Notes under the pieces: model-generated
Databases searched by the model: none
Told to the model about the DNA's origin: nothing
Seen by the model: only the letters and a program-made list of their open reading frames with translations
Shown here: positions 1 through 6,871 of the stretch, one piece after another
How the letters are laid out: every line of letters begins with the position of its first letter
Position numbering within the stretch: the stretch's first letter is position 1
NCBI GenBank assembly: GCA_002469915.1
Contig: DKOG01000115.1
Span: forward strand, 1 to 10,677
Reading direction: 5' to 3'
From: Bacteroidetes bacterium UBA7368
Lineage (GTDB): Bacteria; Bacteroidota; Rhodothermia; Rhodothermales; UBA10348
Length of the DNA stretch: 10,677 nucleotides
Position numbers and translations under genes: made by a program

Positions 1-42
1 CTGATTACAAATCAGCTGCTCTACCAACTGAGCTATGCCAGC
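1..42 (-). tRNA. tRNA-Thr (anticodon TGT), 5' part only
   Basis: Read on the minus strand from position 42, the sequence folds as the 5' half of a tRNA. It has a 7-nt acceptor strand GCTGGCA, the TA linker, a D arm GCTC/GAGC with loop AGTTGGTA, and an anticodon stem starting GCTGA. The 7-nt loop TTTGTAA puts TGT at positions 34-36, which reads threonine ACA codons. The window edge falls inside the 3' strand of the anticodon stem, so the variable loop, T arm and 3' acceptor strand are missing. It lies downstream of the dedA-like gene in the same orientation but has its own promoter. In many Bacteroidota a Thr tRNA begins a tRNA cluster near tuf; that is a possible continuation to the left, not something seen here. 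Confidence 0.95.
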
Positions 43-50
43 GACTTTGA

Positions 51-64
51 CCCAACTTTTTGGG
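51..64 (-). other. Small hairpin in the tRNA leader
   Basis: The minus strand reads CCCAA-AAAG-TTGGG, a perfect 5-bp stem with a 4-nt loop. It lies between the predicted transcription start (about 65) and the mature tRNA 5' end (42), so it would sit at the very 5' end of the precursor. There is no T-run after it, so it is not a terminator. The role is unknown; 5' protection of the precursor is one guess. Confidence 0.4.
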
Positions 65-71
65 CAGACAC

Positions 72-102
72 CAAAGTTACTGAGGTCTCCAAGCAGAGTC
101 AA
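72..102 (-). promoter_or_regulatory. Bacteroidota-type promoter for tRNA-Thr
   Basis: On the minus strand a GTTGAC box (TTG at 100-102) is followed after 20 nt by TAACTTTG (72-79). This matches the known Bacteroidota sigma-factor consensus (TTTG, 19-21 nt, TAnnTTTG) completely in the -7 element and in three of four bases at -33. Transcription would begin near position 65, about 23 nt before the mature tRNA 5' end. The site lies in the gap downstream of the dedA-like gene, so the tRNA need not depend on readthrough from queA. Confidence 0.6.
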
Positions 103-134
103 CTACATAGGTCGTAAAGGATCCGTGAAACCGA

Positions 135-761
135 TCATTTCGACTCTATCGGTAATTCTCTCTTTTTCCAGTACAAAAACAGCCTAAGAAGAACAAAAAG
201 GACGATTATGACTGTTACAACAACTCCATACGTCCGTAAATACCCTCCAACGACTGTCCAATTCTCTCCAACGAATACTCCGGCCCATGTCAATAATGTT
301 GTCCAGACCAACGCACTTGCAAAAGACCACACGGTCGTTCGCGTTATGGACATGTGTGCCATCCCCACCGTTAAAGAAATTACCGATCGCAATCCGCTCA
401 AAAACCTATTTGCCGCAATGAGTGAATATCCCCAACGCTGCAAGTAGGTTCGAGCTTTAAGGATACGACGTTTCGGGAGCCATTTGTAGCGATCTGGATC
501 CAACAACCCGAGCCCAACTCGATGCCCGATAGCGTACATAGACATGAATCCAAGAGTCCCTCCGATCGTAGCCAGGCCAATCACCACCCATGGATTCAAA
601 ACACCCAGTCCGGCCATGTAACCACCAAAGACAACGATCATATCGCCGGGTACGGGTGGCAATACGTTTTCAAGGTAAGCGACTGATAAAATAGTCAGAT
701 ATGTGGCCACAGGTGAAAGAGCAGACATCCACTCTACGAGGCCGGTAAAAATTTCTGCCAT
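135..761 (-). CDS. DedA-family membrane protein
   Basis: 208 residues, a usual length for DedA (SNARE-associated, PF09335) proteins of the inner membrane. Members have been linked to membrane-potential upkeep and to flipping of lipid carriers such as undecaprenyl phosphate or phosphatidylethanolamine; the substrate here cannot be read from sequence. The two family signatures are present: the re-entrant segment ENVLPPVPGD at residues 31-40, and the second half-site NRF...R at 118-125 followed by a glycine-containing helix (GMAHM, 133-137). Hydrophobic stretches lie at about 18-34, 41-80, 125-165 and 175-198, and the tail is basic (WKKRE). It begins 4 nt after the ispF stop codon and has no visible promoter of its own, so it is probably the last gene of the queA-ispD-ispF operon. 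If so, a lipid-carrier role would fit a link with isoprenoid synthesis, but that is inference. Confidence 0.9.
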   Translation of the reverse strand: MAEIFTGLVEWMSALSPVATYLTILSVAYLENVLPPVPGDMIVVFGGYMAGLGVLNPWVVIGLATIGGTLGFMSMYAIGHRVGLGLLDPDRYKWLPKRRILKARTYLQRWGYSLIAANRFLSGLRSVISLTVGMAHMSITRTTVWSFASALVWTTLLTWAGVFVGENWTVVGGYLRTYGVVVTVIIVLFVLLRLFLYWKKRELPIESK

Positions 762-765
762 TGCC

Positions 766-1251
766 CTAGATGCCTCGGCTCACAATCGTGCAGACGGCAT
801 AAGCCGAAATGCCCTCCCCTACTCCCACAAACCCTAGCTTTTCTGTTGTTGTGGCCTTGACCGATACTACATCTAGATCAACCCCGGCCAAATCTGCTAT
901 GACTTGCCTCATTTCGGGTATAAACGGTTGCAACTTGGGACTCTGAGCAGCTACGGTCGAATCAATATTTCCAACCGAATAGCCTTTTTCTGCTACTAAT
1001 CGTACTACCTCTTTGAAAAGACGTGCACTGTCCGCGTCTTTAAACGCTGGATCCGTATCTGGAAAATGATGACCGATATCTCCCAGTGCAGCGGCTCCCA
1101 GTAGTGCATCAGATATTGCATGCAGCAATACGTCTGCATCGGAGTGTCCTGCCAGTCCTTTTTTATACGGGACCGTCACGCCGCCCAGGATGAGCTTTCG
1201 GTCTTCGACCAATCGATGTACATCATACCCAAAGCCGATGCGCGTAATCAT
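766..1251 (-). CDS. ispF: 2-C-methyl-D-erythritol 2,4-cyclodiphosphate synthase
   Basis: Cytoplasmic enzyme of the non-mevalonate (MEP) isoprenoid pathway. It converts CDP-methylerythritol 2-phosphate to the 2,4-cyclodiphosphate with loss of CMP. 161 residues, typical length. The N-terminal motif GYDVHRL (8-14) supplies Asp10 and His12, and the region [11 protein letters not shown] (35-45) supplies His44; together these match the family's metal-binding Asp-x-His and His. The [11 protein letters not shown] segment and the C-terminal [13 protein letters not shown] substrate/trimer-channel region are intact. The ATG overlaps the ispD stop codon (ATGA, 1248-1251), which implies translational coupling. 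ispD carries out the cytidylyl-transfer step; the kinase ispE acts between the two enzymes and is not in this window. Confidence 0.97.
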   Translation of the reverse strand: MITRIGFGYDVHRLVEDRKLILGGVTVPYKKGLAGHSDADVLLHAISDALLGAAALGDIGHHFPDTDPAFKDADSARLFKEVVRLVAEKGYSVGNIDSTVAAQSPKLQPFIPEMRQVIADLAGVDLDVVSVKATTTEKLGFVGVGEGISAYAVCTIVSRGI

Positions 1252-2006
1252 CTGGTTTCTTTCCCCACAATTTGCTCTCGTTCCTCGTGCTGAAGGACGC
1301 TAGCCCAGTAATTCCAAAACCTGAGAGCTTGCTCCCAATCTTGAGGAGTTGTGATTTTAATATTGTATTGACAGCCCGGAACGCACACCACATCATGCCC
1401 GGTATGTTGTACGAGGGCCACATCGTCGGTCGCCTGGATTTCACCTCTAAAAGCCTTGTCATGCGCTTCTATTAACCAATCCCTTCTAAAACCTTGTGGA
1501 GTCTGCATACGGACCAACTCTTCTCGAGGTACCGTTTCCGCAAACAGAACTTCCCCACTTTGCCCGGCAGCCATCTTCCTAACTGTGTCAGAAATGGATA
1601 TGGCGAGTGACCCCGCACCAGATTGACGCACCGAACGAACGACCGCTGAAACGCGGGACATCCGGACAAATGGTCGTACTGCATCGTGAACAAGTACGAC
1701 GTCTACTGCTTCTGGCAGAGCCATCAGCGCCCGGTGTACCGACTCTTGCCTGGTGTCTCCACCGCCAACAACATCGTGCAGTTTTGAAATGCCTACCCGG
1801 GCCAGCTCTTCTCGTAATGGTCCCACAGCCTCTTCGGGAGTCGCGACCACGATATGATCTACCTCCGAATGCCGCTCGAACACCAACAGCGTTTGTACCA
1901 AGACCGACTTCCCGCCTAGTACTCGGAATTGCTTCCGATGACCACCGAGTCGCGTTCCTCTCCCAGCAGCCGGGATAATGACAGCAACTTGACCGGATTC
2001 GCTCAT
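1248..2006 (-). CDS. ispD: 2-C-methyl-D-erythritol 4-phosphate cytidylyltransferase
   Basis: MEP-pathway enzyme that joins methylerythritol 4-phosphate and CTP to form CDP-methylerythritol, releasing pyrophosphate. 252 residues, slightly longer than the usual 225-240. The nucleotidyltransferase Rossmann-like fold is shown by [10 protein letters not shown] (12-21) with the CTP-binding Arg19 and Lys25, by VHDAVRPF (106-113), by TPQGF (169-173), and by NIKITTPQD (215-223), which carries the substrate Lys217. A tail of about 20 residues (from WNYWASVLQ onward) is charged, extends beyond the usual fold and overlaps ispF. Start: ATG at 2006, 31 nt downstream of the queA stop, with no clear Shine-Dalgarno, as is common in Bacteroidota. 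It is probably transcribed from the queA promoter. Confidence 0.97.
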   Translation of the reverse strand: MSESGQVAVIIPAAGRGTRLGGHRKQFRVLGGKSVLVQTLLVFERHSEVDHIVVATPEEAVGPLREELARVGISKLHDVVGGGDTRQESVHRALMALPEAVDVVLVHDAVRPFVRMSRVSAVVRSVRQSGAGSLAISISDTVRKMAAGQSGEVLFAETVPREELVRMQTPQGFRRDWLIEAHDKAFRGEIQATDDVALVQHTGHDVVCVPGCQYNIKITTPQDWEQALRFWNYWASVLQHEEREQIVGKETR

Positions 2007-2037
2007 AAAACCAAACGCAATTAGAGAAAGGTGTCGA

Positions 2038-3084
2038 TCAGATGATCAACATAGCATCACCAAACGAAAATAAACGATACTTTTCCTTTATAGCCACTTG
2101 GTAGGACTCGACCATGAAGTCATAGCCTGCAAAAGCAGCTACCAACATCATCAGGGTACTACGGGGCATATGGAAATTCGTAATCAGTCGCTCTGTAATG
2201 TGAAATTCGTACGGTGGGTAAATAAATTTATCCGTCCAGCCAATATTTGCCTTTAGCGTATACGCGGCTGAAAGACTGGATTCGATGGCACGAACCACGG
2301 TGGTACCCACGGCGGTCACGCTGTTATCGGGCGATTTAAGCGCAATATTAGACCTTTCTGCAATAGGTGGAGTCACGTGGTAGAACTCGGAATCCATCCG
2401 ATGCTTGGTTAGATCCTCTACTTCAACGGGTCGAAAGGTCCCAAGACCAACATGCAGGGTCACCGGCATGATGTCCACGCCCGTCTTCGTAAGGTTATCT
2501 ACGAGACCCGGGGTAAAATGCAATCCAGCTGTAGGAGCCGCGACAGCGCCACGTTCTGAAGCAAAAAAGGTCTGGTATCTATCCCGATCTTCCGGCTCTA
2601 CATTCCTTTTAAGGTATGGGGGAATTGGCGTTTCGCCGATCTCATCGATTTTGGCATAGAGCTCATCATTCGTTCCGTCAAACACAAAACGAATAGTGCG
2701 ACCTCGAGAAGTAGTGTTGTCGATTACTTCTGCAATCAGCCCATTTTCGAAATACAGCTTATTACCGATCCGAATCTTGCGAGCAGGATCAACGATGACA
2801 TCCCATAACCGGCTTTCTGGATTCAACTCACGCAGAAGAAAGACTTCAATTCTCGCGCCGGTCTTTTCCTTATTCCCGAACAGACGTGCTGGAAATACTT
2901 TCGTATTGTTCACCAACATCACGTCGCCTTTCGTGTAATAATCAGGCAGATCGGAGAACTTGCGGTGTTCAATCGTTTGATCGGCGCGGTTTAGAACCAT
3001 AAGTCGGGAAGAGTCCCGAGGTTCGACCGGATATTTCGCGATCAGATTTTTGGGATATTCGTACTCAAATTTCGTGAGCTTCAT
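2038..3084 (-). CDS. queA: S-adenosylmethionine:tRNA ribosyltransferase-isomerase
   Basis: Enzyme of queuosine synthesis. It transfers and rearranges the ribosyl group of S-adenosylmethionine onto preQ1 at position 34 of GUN-anticodon tRNAs to give epoxyqueuosine. 348 residues, close to the family norm of about 340-356. Conserved blocks are all present: [12 protein letters not shown] (59-70), [11 protein letters not shown] (181-191), [10 protein letters not shown] (211-220), [11 protein letters not shown] (259-269), [18 protein letters not shown] (303-320) and [11 protein letters not shown] (336-346). It is the first gene of the queA-ispD-ispF-dedA run; a strong promoter lies at 3159-3190 and the leader is about 68 nt. 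A weak AAGG lies about 6 nt before the ATG. It is divergent from the lipoprotein/receptor pair. The identification is firm. Confidence 0.98.
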   Translation of the reverse strand: MKLTKFEYEYPKNLIAKYPVEPRDSSRLMVLNRADQTIEHRKFSDLPDYYTKGDVMLVNNTKVFPARLFGNKEKTGARIEVFLLRELNPESRLWDVIVDPARKIRIGNKLYFENGLIAEVIDNTTSRGRTIRFVFDGTNDELYAKIDEIGETPIPPYLKRNVEPEDRDRYQTFFASERGAVAAPTAGLHFTPGLVDNLTKTGVDIMPVTLHVGLGTFRPVEVEDLTKHRMDSEFYHVTPPIAERSNIALKSPDNSVTAVGTTVVRAIESSLSAAYTLKANIGWTDKFIYPPYEFHITERLITNFHMPRSTLMMLVAAFAGYDFMVESYQVAIKEKYRLFSFGDAMLII

Positions 3085-3122
3085 AGGGCCTTACAGGGCT
3101 TGCGGGTACAACATTGAATCTT

Positions 3123-3152
3123 TTTAAACGTCTATTGCGATAGGCGTTCAAA
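3123..3152 (-). promoter_or_regulatory. Stem-loop at the 5' end of the queA leader
   Basis: On the minus strand TTTGAACG pairs with CGTTTAAA (8 pairs, one a G-U wobble). After one C-A mismatch CTAT pairs with ATAG around the loop CGCA, giving 12 pairs in all. The predicted start site downstream of the -7 element (3159-3166) is about 3152, so the hairpin would form the very 5' end of the mRNA. It is followed by AAAAAG rather than a T-run, so it is not a terminator. It does not show the C-rich loop and A-rich tail arrangement of preQ1 class I riboswitches. A stabilising 5' stem is the simplest reading. Confidence 0.45.
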
Positions 3153-3158
3153 GGGCGC

Positions 3159-3190
3159 CAAATATACGTCCGGTTTGAGCCTGCTCCAAA
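3159..3190 (-). promoter_or_regulatory. Bacteroidota-type promoter for queA operon
   Basis: The minus strand carries TTTG (3187-3190), exactly 20 nt, then TATATTTG (3159-3166). Both elements match the Bacteroidota consensus without a mismatch and the spacing is ideal. The predicted start is near 3152, about 68 nt before the queA ATG. Its -33 half overlaps a weaker candidate promoter reading the other way (3174-3203). Confidence 0.7.
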
Positions 3191-3203
3191 CGAAGTAAAC
3201 TTG
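3174..3203 (+). promoter_or_regulatory. Candidate divergent promoter for the lipoprotein/receptor pair
   Basis: The plus strand has TTTG (3174-3177), 18 nt, then TAAACTTG (3196-3203). The -7 box has one mismatch (C for T) and the spacer is one base shorter than the usual 19-21, so this is weaker than the queA promoter. It would start transcripts near 3210, about 18 nt before the ATG at 3228. GTTTG (3173-3177) and CAAAC (3187-3191) form an inverted repeat in which the two facing -33 boxes lie, so the two promoters share the same face of DNA and should interfere with each other. Confidence 0.35.
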
Positions 3204-3227
3204 AACGACGCGTTAAGCTGTAGTACT

Positions 3228-3695
3228 ATGCCTAAGATGAAACGAAATGGGCTCTACATAGCGCTATGTCTGCTCCTCATGTCCTGCGATAATGGGCTAG
3301 AGCCGCCCGGAGAGGCTGGGACGGGTAGTATCAGGGGTACCATCGAATATTTGGGTACCTGGCCAGCGGCAGACTCGCTCCAAGATCTCCGTTTTGTCGC
3401 CATGCGATTCGTTCCACAAGACACTTCTGATTTCCTTCAGCTGGCTGATATGGAAATCAGTAATGGCCTGAACGTGAATGTAGAAACCGACACGTTCATC
3501 ATTCCAGAGGCCAAATCTGGTTTATATGTGTATTCAGGAATCGCTCAGCAATTCGAGGCCAACTTCCTCTCCTGGAGACCGGTGGGACTGTACACCGACA
3601 CGGCAGGTATTTTTTCGGTGTCTCCGGGCGAGTCCACAGAAATCAACATTCGAGTGGATTTTAATAACGTGCCCGTTTTCCCCCCTGAGCTATGA
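3228..3695 (+). CDS. Small predicted outer-membrane lipoprotein, receptor partner
   Basis: From the ATG at 3228 this is 155 residues. A basic start (MPKMKR), a hydrophobic segment (residues 8-18) and the lipobox LMSC put the lipidated cysteine at residue 20; the signal peptidase II cleavage is inferred. An ATG at 3237 (MKRN) is an equally good start. The upstream in-frame TTG at 3201 is disfavoured because it falls inside the candidate -7 box. The mature part (about 32-150) is beta-rich and begins with GSIRGTIEY, reminiscent of small Ig-like/transthyretin-like domains, with GLYVYSGIAQ in the middle and a closing strand TEINIRVDF. No known family is recognised. The stop overlaps the receptor ATG (ATGA, 3692-3695), so the two products are probably made in linked amounts. 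A surface or periplasmic accessory to the receptor is likely, though the ligand is unknown. Confidence 0.85.
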   Translation: MPKMKRNGLYIALCLLLMSCDNGLEPPGEAGTGSIRGTIEYLGTWPAADSLQDLRFVAMRFVPQDTSDFLQLADMEISNGLNVNVETDTFIIPEAKSGLYVYSGIAQQFEANFLSWRPVGLYTDTAGIFSVSPGESTEINIRVDFNNVPVFPPEL

Positions 3696-5947
3696 GAACA
3701 CTGGCATTCATAGCGGTACTGCTGTTGGGCTTGAACCCCGTTGCGGCGCAAACCATCAAGGGCACTGTTAGTGACGATCAGGGCAGTCCGTTGCCTGGAG
3801 CCAATATCGTCATTGTTGGCACCAGCGTAGGCACGGCATCATTGCCCGACGGCACCTTTGAGTTTGATACCACAATTACGGGCATCGTCGTGCTAAAAGT
3901 GAGTGCTATCGGGTTCTATTCAACGCAACAAAGCGTTCGGCTTGTCGAGGGCGAAACTCTTTTGTTGTCTCTCATTCTCAAGGAACAGGTTCTTGAGTCA
4001 GATGAGGTCGTAGTGACCGCGTCTAGACGAGAACAACCCGCTCTATCTGTGCCCGTTAGTGTGTCCGTGCTTTCTGCCGAGGACTTAGGAAGAAGAAACG
4101 TCATTGTACTCGACGATGCCCTGCGCACTGTTTCCGGCGTACAAGTTCTGGGCAACCAAATCAATATCAGGGGGTCCAGTGGGTTTGCGTACAACACCGG
4201 GAGCCGCGTTCTCTTGATGCTAGATGGGATGCCCTTACTTACTCCGGAATCAGATGGTGTGCCCCTCGAAGCATTACCGGCGACAGAAATTGAACGAATA
4301 GAAGTGCTAAAAGGCCCAGGCTCAGCGTTGTATGGTGGCGGTGCGCTCGGCGGCGTCATTAACGTCATATCTAGAGAACTACCCGATACGCCAGTAACCA
4401 CTGTTTCATCTTTTGCTGGTAGCTGGGAGCCCGTAAGACACGAAGTCTGGCGATCAGGATGGACCCATGGAGACGAATATCGTCCTTTCTGGGGCGTATC
4501 CATGTCTCATACTCGCCGTTCCTCTCCTCGGTTTGGATGGTGGGCTAATGCTTCGTTTCGAAGAGATTCTGGATATCGCCAGTTGTCTGGTCGAGACGTC
4601 TTTCATGCGTTTTCAAAGCTAAGCTGGCAGCCCAAACCAGCTTATAAACTGGAGACCCTACTCGGAATCATGATCCGAGAAAAAAATAGTTTCATATTCT
4701 GGGCTTCAGCTAACGATGTACTCAGTCCTGGTCGCATTACTCTCGGACCTGCCCCTTTAGACGATTCAAATCCAAATGGAGCATCCGATAACTTTGTTAA
4801 ACAACTCAGTTTCTTGCCCGTTTTTACCCATTTCGTGGGTACTAAGTGGTTTTATGAGATAAAAGGGCGGGTTTTCGGGTTATTTGTACAGCCTATCTCC
4901 AATATCTCAGGCAAACCGAAATCGCTTTCTGAAGGCACCCTCGGATTCAGATACGGAGCAGAAGGTCTTCTAAATTGGATACCTCGATCATCCACTCGCA
5001 TGGTTTTTGGCGCGTCTCGAGATGCAAATACAACCAGAAGCTCATTTTTTGTAACTACCGATGGCGATGAGTTGGGTGGTCAACCCGAAGTTGCTGTCTT
5101 CACGCACCTCGAAGAGGAGTTAAGTGAAAACCTCCAAGTAGTCGCCGGACTTCGATTCGACCACTACCGGATAGATCAATCCAATGCGGAATCTCGCCTT
5201 AGCCCGAAATTAAGCTTGGCATATACCTGGATGCCTAGGCAAGTTCTTCGCCTGGCATGGGGGCACGGTTTTCGCGTTCCTTCATTTGCAGAGCGCTTTA
5301 CAGACAACAGGGACTTCCTGCCTATCATTCGAAATCTAGAATTGAAGCCCGAGCGTAGTCAGAGTATCGAAGTCGGGATCAGAGGATCCACATCGCTGAG
5401 AAGCTCGCTAGTCCAAGGGACATTCAGCTGGGATGCCTCTGCCTTTTGGAATACCTACGATGGCTTTATCGAACCGCGACTCGTTGTTTCAGAACAAGCC
5501 TTCCAGTTCGTCAACCTCCCTAGTGCCCGAATCGTGGGAACTGAATTCCAGTTAGAATGGAAAAATGCATCAGAACAGACCGCCCTTTCCGTTGGATACA
5601 CCTTTTTAGGTAGCCGTGAGGATCAAACCGAAGAAGAACTTCCCTTCAGGTCTCGGCATCAAGTGGTCACGTCTCTCGATTCACACGTTTGGGGACCCTT
5701 CAGCGCTGGACTCGATTACCGATTTGCCAGTCGACCCGGACGTGTTGAAACAGACTTCGCCAGGTTCGTGCCAGACGCCGAGCTAATGGTGGACACGAAA
5801 GTACTCGATATGCGTACCTCATTTACACGCGGTCCATTCGTGGTGAACGTAATCGTCAATAATGCACTTGAGTATCACTTCGTCGAACGACCCGCACTAC
5901 TAGGGGCACCGCGAAGATATACGCTGAAACTGACCTATCAGCACTAA
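3692..5947 (+). CDS. TonB-dependent outer-membrane receptor, ligand unknown
   Basis: 751 residues. A Sec signal peptide covers residues 1-19 (LLLGLNPVAA then QT). A carboxypeptidase-regulatory-like domain (about 21-100: IKGTVSDDQGSPLPGANI, then GFYSTQQ) is the usual Bacteroidota N-terminal extension. DEVVVTASR (104-112) leads into the plug (about 115-230), with NIRGSSGF (158-165), VLLMLDGMPL (173-182), and the block IERIEVLKGPGSALYGGGALGGVINVI (200-226). The remaining ~520 residues form the 22-strand barrel and end with APRRYTLKLTYQH. Imports a scarce ligand across the outer membrane using ExbBD-TonB energy. The compact size, single-chain form and ending resemble BtuB/siderophore-type receptors more than the large SusC glycan importers, and no SusD partner is present. 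The ligand cannot be told from sequence. It is coupled to the preceding lipoprotein gene and converges on the next gene with only 19 nt between stops. Confidence 0.95.
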   Translation: MRTLAFIAVLLLGLNPVAAQTIKGTVSDDQGSPLPGANIVIVGTSVGTASLPDGTFEFDTTITGIVVLKVSAIGFYSTQQSVRLVEGETLLLSLILKEQVLESDEVVVTASRREQPALSVPVSVSVLSAEDLGRRNVIVLDDALRTVSGVQVLGNQINIRGSSGFAYNTGSRVLLMLDGMPLLTPESDGVPLEALPATEIERIEVLKGPGSALYGGGALGGVINVISRELPDTPVTTVSSFAGSWEPVRHEVWRSGWTHGDEYRPFWGVSMSHTRRSSPRFGWWANASFRRDSGYRQLSGRDVFHAFSKLSWQPKPAYKLETLLGIMIREKNSFIFWASANDVLSPGRITLGPAPLDDSNPNGASDNFVKQLSFLPVFTHFVGTKWFYEIKGRVFGLFVQPISNISGKPKSLSEGTLGFRYGAEGLLNWIPRSSTRMVFGASRDANTTRSSFFVTTDGDELGGQPEVAVFTHLEEELSENLQVVAGLRFDHYRIDQSNAESRLSPKLSLAYTWMPRQVLRLAWGHGFRVPSFAERFTDNRDFLPIIRNLELKPERSQSIEVGIRGSTSLRSSLVQGTFSWDASAFWNTYDGFIEPRLVVSEQAFQFVNLPSARIVGTEFQLEWKNASEQTALSVGYTFLGSREDQTEEELPFRSRHQVVTSLDSHVWGPFSAGLDYRFASRPGRVETDFARFVPDAELMVDTKVLDMRTSFTRGPFVVNVIVNNALEYHFVERPALLGAPRRYTLKLTYQH

Positions 5948-5966
5948 TCCTCGCCCGCGAAAGGGT

Positions 5967-6500
5967 TTACCAACCCATTCGCTCCTTCAGAGACGTAATG
6001 TGGGCCACATGATGCAAACCGTGCCAAGCATAAAGCTGTAACATGGTATCCAGATCGACCAATCCTATTTCTGGATGATCCAAGTTTCTGGCGAAGTCCT
6101 CAGAAGACATGCTGCGTAACGTAGCGACCCAGCGGACATGCAATCCGTCTAACAAGTCAAGAGAAACGGATACGGGCACGCTGAACGAGTCTTCCAATTC
6201 AGCCCACGCCGCCTCATTGTACGCAGTGATTTTAGGCTCATGCTCCGTAAGAGCCAACCGAAATCGGATGTACGCATTTGCGTGACTATCGAACATGTGA
6301 TGTATCAGCTGACGCACCGTCCATCCATCCTCCCGATAGCACGAATCCAACTGGACGTCCGATAAGCTTCTAGCACTGGCCCTTAGATTGCTCGGACATG
6401 CCTCAATGGTTTCTATGAACGCAAGCCGCTGTTCAGATGAACTGAGAACCACATTCGAAAAACGCCCAATCGGGTACTTTAGTCCTTCGATAGAAGACAT
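5967..6500 (-). CDS. YfiT/DinB-superfamily thiol transferase (bacillithiol transferase-like)
   Basis: 177 residues forming the four-helix DinB/YfiT fold, presumed cytoplasmic. Family members are metal-dependent enzymes that conjugate low-molecular-weight thiols, typically bacillithiol, to electrophiles. Features close to YfiT are the opening LKYPIGRF (7-14), the block YREDGWTVRQLIHH (55-68), DSHANAYIRFRLALTE (71-86), AYNEAAWAEL (93-102) and the ending YAWHGLHHVAHITSLKERM. The three metal-binding histidines of the family correspond best to His67, His160 and His164. It is the last gene of the transketolase run and starts 5 nt after the preceding membrane-protein stop. Bacillithiol is made in parts of Bacteroidota, so the substrate is plausible, but no synthesis gene is in the window. 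Confidence 0.9.
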   Translation of the reverse strand: MSSIEGLKYPIGRFSNVVLSSSEQRLAFIETIEACPSNLRASARSLSDVQLDSCYREDGWTVRQLIHHMFDSHANAYIRFRLALTEHEPKITAYNEAAWAELEDSFSVPVSVSLDLLDGLHVRWVATLRSMSSEDFARNLDHPEIGLVDLDTMLQLYAWHGLHHVAHITSLKERMGW

Positions 6501-6505
6501 AGCGT

Positions 6506-6847
6506 CTAAAACGGCTTGATAACTCCCATCACGATGGAGGTAAGAATCAAAATAATGGCAAAGATGAGGTCGCTATTCCCTTTGAGTTTTCCCTGATAAG
6601 CGGGGAAAGCACCCAGAACAAACCAGGTAAAGAGCTTCACAAATATCCAAACGGGAAATGGCCAACCGATTGAAAGGCGAGCTAACATCCCAAAACCTCC
6701 TAGAAGCAGCAAAAACAAGCCTACTCCATGCAGGATCTTGAGCGTCTTGGCGTTGTCACTTGTCTTAGAGGTCACTAACCCTCCAATCGCGAGAGCCAGA
6801 AAGAGTAGACCTGTGAGGTGCAGAATCAAATAGGTGGAGTGCGGCAT
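6506..6847 (-). CDS. Small four-helix integral membrane protein, function unknown
   Basis: 113 residues with four predicted membrane segments at about 5-25, 38-58, 64-86 and 92-110, short loops, and polar or basic links (SKTSDNAKTLK; QGKLKGN). A glycine-rich second helix (LLLLGGFGMLARL, 46-58) and a third segment after WPFPVW (62-67) are distinctive. The family is not recognised with certainty; similar small membrane proteins of unknown function occur in related bacteria. It is not an obvious transporter or enzyme, since it has no catalytic motif. It lies 24 nt after the binding-protein-like gene and 5 nt before the thiol transferase, so it is almost certainly co-transcribed with them. Start: ATG at 6847 with no Shine-Dalgarno. 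Confidence 0.8.
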   Translation of the reverse strand: MPHSTYLILHLTGLLFLALAIGGLVTSKTSDNAKTLKILHGVGLFLLLLGGFGMLARLSIGWPFPVWIFVKLFTWFVLGAFPAYQGKLKGNSDLIFAIILILTSIVMGVIKPF

Positions 6848-6871
6848 GACAAATATCAGATGATTAGTTCG

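Noticed and set aside
208..447. 79-codon plus-strand frame opposite the dedA-like gene
   Set aside because: Fully antisense to the conserved DedA C-terminal half; no motif or start signal.
1607..1978. 123-codon plus-strand frame opposite ispD
   Set aside because: Antisense to well-conserved ispD motifs, rich in Pro/Arg/Leu, with no upstream promoter or family resemblance.
3085..3158. preQ1 riboswitch in the queA leader
   Set aside because: The leader has a stem-loop and an A-rich stretch, but the C-rich loop that pairs with the tail in known preQ1 aptamers is missing.
3201..3227. TTG start at 3201 for the lipoprotein
   Set aside because: The codon falls inside a candidate -7 promoter box and would place nine extra residues, not hydrophobic, before a normal lipoprotein signal that begins at 3228 or 3237.
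3085..3227. Cobalamin riboswitch upstream of the receptor operon
   Set aside because: The predicted plus-strand leader is only about 18 nt and no B12-box-like sequence was seen; the gap is too small for the usual aptamer.
3916..4503. 195-codon open frame on the minus strand inside the receptor gene
   Set aside because: It lies wholly antisense to the signal, plug and early barrel region of the receptor, has a serine/threonine/arginine-rich mix typical of a shadow frame, and shows no motif.
5948..5966. Bidirectional terminator between the receptor and the thiol transferase
   Set aside because: Only a 3-bp GC match (CCC/GGG) around GCGAAA and no T-run on either side; too weak to call.
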